Below, piece after piece: positions 56,110-64,000 of a stretch of 64,000 nucleotides of DNA (position 1 is its first letter; the number at the start of each line of letters is the position of its first letter). Below the pieces are notes generated by a model that worked only from the letters and a program-made list of their open reading frames with translations, was not told where the DNA came from and did no database searches. A program made the position numbers and the translations under genes. The DNA comes from Nepenthes gracilis (taxonomy: Eukaryota; Streptophyta; Magnoliopsida; Caryophyllales; Nepenthaceae), in NCBI GenBank assembly GCA_033239525.1, contig BSYO01000033.1, positions 1,975,501 through 2,039,500 of the forward strand, in the 5' to 3' direction.

Positions 56110-57695
56110 CAGAACTATGAGTTGTTTCTCAAATCATTCCTCCTTTAGTTCAAGTTACAGGAAGCATACGCAGTGCTAAATTACATGAACTACATGATGT
56201 ATAACTCATATTTGTTTGATAATTATGCCTGTTTATGTGATTTTGTTGGTGCAATGAGAATGCAACAAATGCAGATTATCAGAGATGAAAAAATGAAATG
56301 ATGTTTCTACTGATTTTTCATTGGTGGGGAAACATCCTAACAGGGCCAGAAAAGACTTTGAATGTGTGTTAATTTACAATGCTGATTGATGATCAGCACT
56401 GCAGCTAATCAAATAATTGGTGAATGAGTCAACATATCAGCTGTTTTTGGATAACGACCACTGCTAACGTTATCTTGCTTTACAGCTCTGGTTTGGAGAT
56501 TCATAGATCTCTTTCATATGAAGGGACACAGAGCCTTTGAAAGTGACACAGACTGGAGTACTGATTGATGGAATATGCACCAAACGGAACTCTAAGAAAG
56601 TCTTATAGAAGAGGACAAGTTGAATGGATCCATTTTATTGACACCCAGAAAGGGCAAGGGTGATGAAACAATGAGACCTCTTTCAATAGTATTCAGCAAT
56701 AATTTTCCCTAAATGATAAAAATTAGTCATGCCCACTATGAATTAGTTGCACAGCCGATAGAAATGGCGTTTGGTGATCCAATTGTGCAAGCATTTTGGA
56801 CATTTTATGTAAAGAAAAAAGGTGTTCAAAGGCTTTCACATCAGAGAGGCCTGAATTGCTGAGAGATTATTATTGAATTTGAAATTATGCTTTCCCAATT
56901 ATCCTGAAGCAATCTTATTGTTATGCTGAAAGTCACTTTCATGTCTTATTCAATAGACATAAAACTATAATTTTATGACGAAAAACGACAAAATATAAAT
57001 CAAAAGATGGTTCAACATGTCAATGTTATTCATTCTGTGCTTGTTAAGGTATGTAGTGTTGAGATATAAAAAAAGTGCAGTTGGCGTTTGATCTTTATAA
57101 ATTCGTATTTGACCTAGATTTGAGTCTTATGTCCTTTTACTTTGATACCGCCGGTATCGTGATATTTTATTACACTACCACCATTTTCTATAAACATTAG
57201 AGCAATACCATGAGCAAGGCAATTTAGTCATAATGCAAGAAATGGAGAGAAAGCAAATAACAGAAGGTTTTAATTAGCGATGTCCTGGTGTTGTGGGTAT
57301 CACCAACAAGCATATTAGTCAAAACATCGCGATCGGATTTTAATGTTCATTGTGCACGTCGCATATGAAGTTTCAAATATCTCAATAACTACTATATTAT
57401 ATATGAGCAAATGTAAAATTTTTTTATGACCAAGTATAGACATTATGAGGAAAAAATACCGACACATTAACATTCTTTATAAGTGTATGTAACAGTGTAT
57501 AGCATAGTTTCTTTTATTTTTAACCAAAAATGGAGGAAGATAACATGTAAATGAAGTTCTTTGCTAATGGCATTTTCAACTATATATAAAATTTAATATA
57601 ATTCTCTAACAAATATAAAAAATAAAAAATGAATGCAAGAGAACACATCCCTTCAATCTTATCAGAGGCATTAATACAATTAGATAATATATAGT
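56110..57695. other. bHLH 3' flank and intergenic DNA
   Basis: Probable 3' UTR in the first 200-300 bases, then AT-rich DNA without recognisable genes. It runs up to the start of element 3. Confidence 0.5.
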
Positions 57696-58595
57696 TGTTG
57701 GGTCAAATATCGATAAGACCCAGGGATCACAAGGTCCAATTCAGGTAGCAGTGGCCCAGACAATCAGCTCAACCTAAAACTCAAAATAGCCTATGTGATA
57801 GTCCAATATCTGCAGCCAATTAGCACCTTCTGCAGCGCATTAATATGGCTGCAGGCGGTAGATGCAGTGCAGAAGGGGCGAGCCAATGGGGGGAATGTCA
57901 ACTTTGTCAGCCGCGGCTCACCCCACTCCCTGCAACTGGCCAACCAATCCTCAAGCGAGAAGCAAACCAAGCGTGGCCAATGATGCGTGACAGTCTCCTC
58001 ACCGCCACAAGGCGACAATTGACATCACCGGCTGCTGCCAGTAATCAACGGCTGGTGAATCCCTACAAGAAGGATTCTCGCGCCCAAAGCTCCATACCAG
58101 GGAGCCTATAAATTTCATCTCCTTTTATAGGAGAGAGGATTCGATCCTCATCACTAATCTGAGTCTGGGCATTGAGATGAACACTCATCGAGTTCCTGCT
58201 CTCAGACTTACCTCTGGTGCCAATCTTCTAGACCTCTCTCAGGCTATCAAAATGAGCCATCCGTTGTGGTGTATCCAGGGAGCCAAGCCTCCCAAAAACA
58301 CTCACCAAGTTCCATATCTTGCATCCACACACTTCCACCGCACACTCAGTATATTTTTGCACACCTCTAAGCGTGTTCTCCTTTCCGATCATTGCGGGAA
58401 GTCATTGACTTGAGCGTTGGAGTGTTTTCGGTGAGAGAAATTCCACCGACCTTTGACCTCTTATTTGTAGTTTGTATTGTATGCAGGTTTCTAGTTAACA
58501 GTGATGGAAACCGAATCCGCCGTGATCCTATCCTGACGATGAGGAATCCGAAGGCTCATTAATCCGTACAACAACTAGGGATCCGGGAAGTAACA
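57696..58595 (+). repeat. Element 3 5' LTR
   Basis: 900 bp, TGTTGGGTCAAATA to AAGTAACA, followed directly by the primer site. TATA box (CCTATAAATTTC) at 58107. It contains the TTGAGCGTTGGAGTGTTTTC block typical of the Tat LTRs here and matches the fragment at 1-672. Confidence 0.85.
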
Positions 58596-58615
58596 TTGGC
58601 GCCATTTATGCGAAC
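58596..58615 (+). other. Element 3 primer binding site
   Basis: TTGGCGCCATTTATGCGAAC, of the same TGGCGCC type as in element 1. Confidence 0.8.
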
Positions 58616-58665
58616 GCGACAAAAAGTCTAGCGTCTCTCCTTAACACTCACTCCCTTACACTAGG

Positions 58666-59680
58666 ATGGTCAACACCAAGGCACAAACTAGCGCGCTAGC
58701 AAGAGATGCAGCCGCTCAAGGTGACGACCCCTCGGTGGGTAGCCATGTCGACGAGCGGCCGCAGCCTGATGTTCACCAACTGACCGTCGAAATGGGCGAC
58801 ATGAGGCTGATGCTTCAGGCCCTTTGCAATCGGACGAGTACTTGGTGGATGGGTGCTGCTCCTCCGGCGTCTCGGGCGTCATTCTCCAGGCGAGGAAGGC
58901 ATTGTATAGAGCCTCTAGGGGGCATCGACGATCGACTCTGAGTGACACCGAGGAAGCAAAGATCTCTATAATAGGGCCCTGATGAGGGGTGAAACCACCC
59001 TAACCGGAACAAGCGGGAGGAGAGCTCAGAGTGGCCCAACCCCTACAATTCTCGCAGTGAAAGGAGGCAGACAACCGCAAGCTCGTGCAACGTGTGGCCG
59101 CCCCGTGCGGAAAGCGGTCGCGACCAACACGCCTAGTAGAACCCGCAAGGTCACATGGAGCTTCGCAACATCATCAACGCGCAGAGAAGCAAGTCTGACC
59201 TGCCAATGGAGGAAAAGGTGGAGGTGATTTGGAACCACCTGTTGAAGGAGAAGCCCATGTGGTCTTCCGTTGACTTGCGGAGGTCACCCTTCGCCATGGA
59301 CATCCGGACCCAACCGCTTCCCCACAAGTTCAAAATGCCAACGCTGGACGGATACAACGAGAATAAGGATCCAATTGACCACCTCAACTACTTCTGCACT
59401 TACTTGTCCCTCCATGGAGCGAGCGAGGCCGTGATGTGCCAGTGTTTTCCTATCACCCTCAGAGGGGACGCACTACTTTGGTTCCATGGCCTTTCACCAA
59501 ACTCCATCCACTCCTTCGACGAGCTCGTAGACTGCTTCTTGAGCTAGTTTGCCTCCAACCGGAGGGAGGAGAAGCATCAATGGCACTTGATCCGCCTCCG
59601 CTAGAGGTCGGATAAAAGCCTGAAGAGGTTCCTCAACCGCTTCATCACCGAAGCGCACCAGATCATCGTTCTGATGGATC
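58666..59680 (+). pseudogene. Element 3 gag, truncated
   Basis: Starts MVNTKAQTSA at 58666. A frame break near 58940 is followed by a good core: 'MELRNIINAQRSKS', 'PLPHKFKMPTLDGY', 'KDPIDHLNYFCTYLSLHG', 'VMCQCFPITLRGDALLWF', up to a TAG at 59545-59547. Reading continues in the same frame (FASNRREEKHQWHL, a second TAG at 59602, then LKRFLNRFITEAHQ) before the deletion junction. The C-terminal gag block present in elements 1 and 2 is gone. Confidence 0.85.
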
Positions 59681-60160
59681 GATCCCCGAAGTCAATTCTC
59701 CAGAAGCCAGAGACCTCTGGGTGGCTGGTCAAGTGGGCAATAGAGTTGGACAAGTTTGATGTGGAGTTCCGACCACAACCAGCCCTTAAAAGCCAAGCTC
59801 TGGCAGACTTCATCGTCGAGGCAATGACCTCAGCTCTAGACGCCCCACACAGCCCGAAGAGCTTTGACGCACCAGACATTCCCGTGTGGCTCTTGAATGT
59901 TGACAGATCATCTACCCATATCGGTAGTAGAGCCAGAGTCGTGCTCAGAACTCCGGATGGAACAGAGATTAAGTACTCCGTCGCGCTAACTTTTCCTACC
60001 ACCAATAACATGGCAGAGTACGAAGTCCTTCTTACAGGACTTTGTCTAGTAAAGGAGTGCTCTACAAAGTCGCTGGTCGTGCGCAACGACTTGAAGCTAG
60101 TGGTCAATCAGATTCAAGGAGCCTTCGAGACATCAAACCCTCACTCGCAAAGTACCTAGC
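59670..60160 (+). pseudogene. RNase H tail plus Tat-type second RNase H of element 3
   Basis: Begins 'MDRSPKSILQKPETSGW', 'LVKWAIELDKFDVEFRP', 'ALADFIVEAMTSA', the end of the ordinary RNase H. Then comes the second RNase H: 'WLLNVDRSS' (first Asp kept), 'FPTTNNMAEYEVLL' (Glu kept) and 'NDLKLVVNQIQG' (Asp kept). The frame is open for 161 codons from 59674, so gag is joined to RNase H with no protease or RT. Confidence 0.82.
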
Positions 60161-60239
60161 GAAAGCAAAAACCCAGATCCAGGTGTTCAAAAGTTTGGAG
60201 ATCGAACGCATTCCGAGAGCCAATAACTGAAAAATCGAT

Positions 60240-61580
60240 CAGTTGACGAGGGATGTAGCTGCAGGATCTCCGGAGCAATACGCCAGGAGCATGCACGAAA
60301 TTCTGGTCGCTCCAAGTGTGGACGGTCCAAACCAAGAAGTGCTACAGGTCAACGAGGGCGACAATTGGATGACCCCATACCATAGGAATCTGACGAGCGG
60401 AACGTTGTCTACGGACATCGACGAGGCCAAGTGGATCAAGAAGATAGCAGGCCAGTACACAATCATCAATGGTAGGCTATACCAGCGGGGGTATTCCACT
60501 CCCTACCTAAAGTGCCTAACTCCTGAGGAAGCTGAGTACACGCTGAGTGAAGTCCACCTCGGCATATGCGGGTCGCACATCGTAGTAAAAAACATCGCAT
60601 TCAAGATCATGCGATAAGATCCTTTCTGGCCCACGATGAAGTGAGATGCCTTGGAGTTCGTGAAGAAATGCGAAAGCTGTCAGGTTTTTGGGTCCATGGC
60701 TCATCTGCCTCACACAGAGCTGCACAACCTTCAGTCTCCATGGTCATTCCTGCAATGGAGGCTCAATACCCTTGAACCTATGCCCTTGGCCTCCGGACTG
60801 AGGAAGTTCCTTATCGTCGGTATTGACTACTTCACCAAGTGGGTAGAAGCAATTCCGTTGGTGCGAATTATTGAGCAGAACACAATGGAGTTCCTCCATC
60901 AGAACATCGTTTGCTATTTTGGGATTCCCGAGGTCATAGTAACTGACAACAAAACCCAGTTCACAGAAAAATGATTCACCAAGTACTGTGCAAGCTTGTA
61001 CATCAGGCTGATCCATATATCTGTGGCGTACCATCAAGCAAACAGGCAAGTCAAAGTCACCAACCTCATACTGGTGCACGGGTTGAAGACCAAACTGGAA
61101 GACGCAGGGGCTCCTGGGTCGACAAGTTGCCTTCTGTGCTCAGGTCATACCGTACAACCCTGCGGGGAACTGACGAGGGGAGACGCCATTTAATCCTTGC
61201 TACGGAGTCGAAGTGGTCGTCTCCGTCGAAGTGGACTTCCCTGCTTGCGGGTCGAATGCTTCAATCCAGCCACCAACTCCCAGAGATTAAGAAAATGCCT
61301 AGACCTACTACCAAAAGTTCATGACGTGGCCTACCTAAGGACAACAGCCTACTAGCAACGTGTCACACGGTATTACAACAAGCGGATGAAGGCACGCCCG
61401 CTGAGGTTAGAGACATATCCTCCAAAGTGTAGAGGAAGAAAGGCTACAAGGTGAACAAACTCTCCCCAAGCTGGAACAAACTCTCCCCAAGCTGTGAGGG
61501 CCTGTTCATCGTCTAGACAATCCTCCAGAATGGAGCGTATAAGTTACGCACCCAGGACGACAAGTTGATCCTGCAGATCT
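60240..61580 (+). pseudogene. Element 3 integrase remnant
   Basis: Zinc-binding part 'YQRGYSTPYLKCLTPEEA', 'SEVHLGICGSHIVVKN' (60243-60617), then in another frame 'FVKKCESCQVFGSMAH' (the Cys pair). Core: 'FLIVGIDYFTKWVEA' (first Asp) and 'FGIPEVIVTDNKTQF' (second Asp), a stop at about 60972, then 'VAYHQANRQVKV' (region of the third acidic residue, not clearly kept). The C-terminal 'NGAYKL' region near 61535 is broken by stops. Confidence 0.82.
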
Positions 61581-61789
61581 GAAATGCCTCCAACCTTAGG
61601 AAATATTATCAATAGGCCGGCGCTAAGCCCAGGTAAGACATACACATGCACCATAAGGAATGCTTGTACATGTACTTTGTTTCCATTTAATAAAATTGAT
61701 TATTTCTACAATCTTGTGTGTTCATTCATACGAGTGTTTGCATGCATGACATTTCAAAAAGTGAAACGACTGATACTACCCCTAAGTCG

Positions 61790-62110
61790 GGAGGATCTTC
61801 ATCCGTCCGTAAAACAAAGCTTTGGCTCCGTGCCAAGCGGCCCAAAAGCGGCCATATCCAAATCTCGACTCCGCATCGAAAGGCCCTAAATAGCCCTTAA
61901 AACCTTGGCCCCCAGCCAAGCGGCTCAAAAGTGACCATCTCCGAACCTTGACCTCGTGTTGAAAGGCCCTAAGCGGTCCTCAAAACCTTAGCCCCATGCC
62001 AAGAGACCCTGATGTGGTCGTATCCAAATCGCGGCTACGCGTCGGAAGGCCCGAAATGCCCCAAAAAACATGGTTCCATACCAGGCGACCCATGTGGTCA
62101 AAATATTAGG
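61790..62110 (+). repeat. Tandem repeats of about 41 bp (83-bp higher unit) in element 3
   Basis: Alternating half-units such as CCAAGCGGCCCAAAAGCGGCC and GAAAGGCCCTAAGCGGTCC give a higher-order period near 83 bp, about 3.5 times. They follow integrase directly, as in element 2, and are followed by GCATGGGGGC and CTTAGGGGGC tracts. Confidence 0.8.
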
Positions 62111-62274
62111 CATGGGGGCTTTTAAAGTCCCCAACTCACGGTCACCAAAACCTTAGGGGGCAAGAATGGCAGGCGTGCAGTGACCTTCTCTTGGAGAAGA
62201 GAGCACTCTCAGTGTACGATGGTCGTGGGCTAAAACGTGAACACGAGAGCGACGACACCTTGACCTGGGCCGAG

Positions 62275-64000
62275 TGTGAGATCCCGATTTTCAAAACATG
62301 ATAATTATGGATTAATTATATGACTAAAATTCATATTTGGGTTTAATAATGTGAGAAAATTTGGTACCGATACAAACGGAGGCAAAAGGGGGCAAAAGAG
62401 CACATGGCCATTCGACTGCAAATCTGCGCATGCAACACCCCAGGAGCCGCTCTAGCACAGCGGGAGCGACCCCCCTTTGCGAGCAGTGCGCTCGAGCACA
62501 GCTTGAGCGCTGCTCAAGCGCATTTTTACGCGTGTAGCGCTCGAGCGATGGTCACGTGGCACCCGCAAGTGGTTCTTTTCTTCCGTGTTTTAAATGAGGG
62601 ATAAGGGATTTTGGGGCTTCATTTCCAGCAAGCCACGACAGAGAATGAAGGGGAGAGAAGAGAGGAAGGGAGGGAAGAGAAAGAAAAGAGGAAAAATCTC
62701 CCGTTCAGCTCCGATCAGAACCACGGTAACTGTAAACTGAGCTCAGGTAAGTGTATTTCGGACGTTATTATTTATTTTTATAGTATTTTAATGCCTCAAA
62801 TATTGTATTTATACTCTAAATCCATGTTTCTCCATGTTCTGCATAAATACTACCTGTTTTTGTAAATTAATTGGACAGATTTCATATTTATATGTATATA
62901 TTGCAATATCTGGCATCGATTTCATGAAAATGCACGTGTTAAGTGTCCATTTATTGTCCGATAATTTTGTCGAAACCCTAAGCATGAAATTGAGGGGATT
63001 TTAACTGTTTTTATCCAAAATACCTGTTATATAAAAGTTAACCTGTATTGAAATGAAGTTTCTGGTGTAATCTATTTCTGAAAATTTTACACTGACTTAT
63101 ATTGATAAATTACTGTGGACTTCTGAATCAAAATTGAAAGGTTCTAGATTATTACTGTGTATTCTAAAATAAACCTGAAGGGTTTTAAACTGTTTCTGTA
63201 TATTTTGAAGAGAATCTGAAGGGTTTTAGATCAATTAGATAAAAACTAATCAAGAGTTATTGTAAAACTCTAATTGATTTTTGAAACTGAAAAGGGTTTT
63301 CAGTTATAAAATAAGAAGAAAAAATATTTCTTATACTATTATTTAGGACCCGTGACTGACATACAATCAGGTTGATTCTCCAACATGCCTTAGAATATTA
63401 TAGTGGTAATCGAGGATAACTCTGTCCATTGAGTTATATATGGTCCGCCCTTTCTCAGGGCGTTAAACTAGATGGTAGTTTACTATTCTTGGTCGGCAAC
63501 CCCCTATTCTGGAATCCCATGAAAGGGGTTAGATCCCATGGGAATGGATCTCTTATTCCTATTTATGACCTTAGTTTGTGTGGAGTGAATACAATCTATC
63601 CTTGATTATTTGTCCCCTCCGCTAGTAGGGTCTACTAGTTGGGTTCTTTACTGCTAAAAAAGAAATTCTCTATAAGTTATAGAATTAAGACCAATTTCTA
63701 CTTTCTGGAGTTTGTTTTACCGATTTAATTTTTAACGAAGCATAGCTATGCTTATTTTTGATTTTCGATACTTGATTGTTTCTATTTCTCGACAGTTCCA
63801 TAAGTCCCGCGTTATGTTTCTGCTATAATTTCTGTAAATCACTGCTTTATAGTACTTATGCTTCAACATGCATCTATATCCGCTTTACTATTTTCTGTTC
63901 TGCATAAATGTTTTACTGTATACTTGCATGTACCTTGTTGGGCCTCGACTCATTATTTTATTATTATTTTTCCTTCAGATGAGATTGTAGAGTTGGTACC
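62275..64000 (+). mobile_element. Start of a long gypsy LTR, probably chromovirus (cut by window end)
   Basis: Begins TGTGAGATCCCGATTTTC right after the truncated element 3, a beginning typical of Tekay/Del-like chromovirus LTRs. It contains a TTTTAAAT box (62587) and GAAGGGGAGAGAAGAGAGG-like purine tracts near 62650. Further on is the 'GGTCGGCAACCCCCTATT' and 'GGGTCTACTAGTTGGGTTC' type of sequence I associate with these long LTRs. No end, primer site or coding part lies inside the window. Confidence 0.5.

Larger units (their letters stand above)
57696..62274 (+). mobile_element. Element 3: internally deleted Tat-type gypsy element, 3' end missing
   Basis: 5' LTR (57696-58595), primer site, gag, then a direct jump to RNase H, the second RNase H, integrase and tandem repeats. 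Protease and RT are deleted (junction about 59660-59680). No antisense gene, polypurine tract plus LTR or target duplication is seen on the right, where at 62275 a different LTR begins. Less eroded than element 2: fewer stops, and several catalytic residues kept. Confidence 0.85.

Overview
This window looks like nuclear DNA from a eudicot plant. The host genes have many introns with GT-AG (and one GC-AG) borders and AT-rich introns. The space between them is packed with LTR retrotransposons, mostly Ty3/gypsy elements of the Tat type, plus one Ty1/copia element and one probable chromovirus LTR. No bacterial, organellar or rRNA/tRNA feature was seen.

Host genes. Four are supported. (1) A short minus-strand reading frame near 0.9-1.4 kb has a DUF761-like motif. 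(2) A two-exon DUF1639 gene lies at 11.0-12.1 kb. (3) A complete 23-exon cytosolic glutaminyl-tRNA synthetase (28.6-48.4 kb, 797 residues) can be traced exon by exon with an intact frame. (4) A six-exon bHLH transcription factor of the BEE/CESTA type (254 residues) lies at 54.7-56.1 kb. From memory, the order DUF1639 - GlnRS - BEE/CESTA bHLH matches a stretch of Arabidopsis chromosome 1 (At1g25370, At1g25350, At1g25330), so the region seems to be a conserved gene block stretched by transposons.

Mobile DNA. 1-672: end of a Tat-like LTR. 3983-10473 (element 1, minus): complete two-LTR element with target duplication GGCCC. It has a remnant gag and no pol, but keeps a large antisense gene. 13831-14827: solo LTR. 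15888-28049 (element 2, plus): decayed gag-pol element with two RNase H domains, a tandem-repeat block and an antisense gene. 30860-34452: pol-less copia element (target duplication ATATA), antisense inside GlnRS intron 5. 57696-62274 (element 3, plus): internally deleted gag-RNaseH-integrase copy without a 3' end. 62275-64000: start of another long LTR.

How the parts relate. The most interesting signal is the antisense gene (aORF) shared by elements 1 and 2. Both copies lie between a 40-42 bp tandem-repeat block and the polypurine tract, on the strand opposite gag-pol. Both have the same layout: a Transposase_28-like domain, a basic patch, an acidic repeat region, a short intron, a coiled coil and a conserved C-terminus. 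Each has its own TATA-like and AATAAA signals. Both also carry an in-frame TAG at the same codon. The tandem-repeat blocks of all three Tat elements share a GCGGCCC core although the elements are otherwise diverged. Tat LTRs lie about 0.55-0.6 kb upstream of the DUF1639 and GlnRS start codons, so they could affect the expression of these genes.
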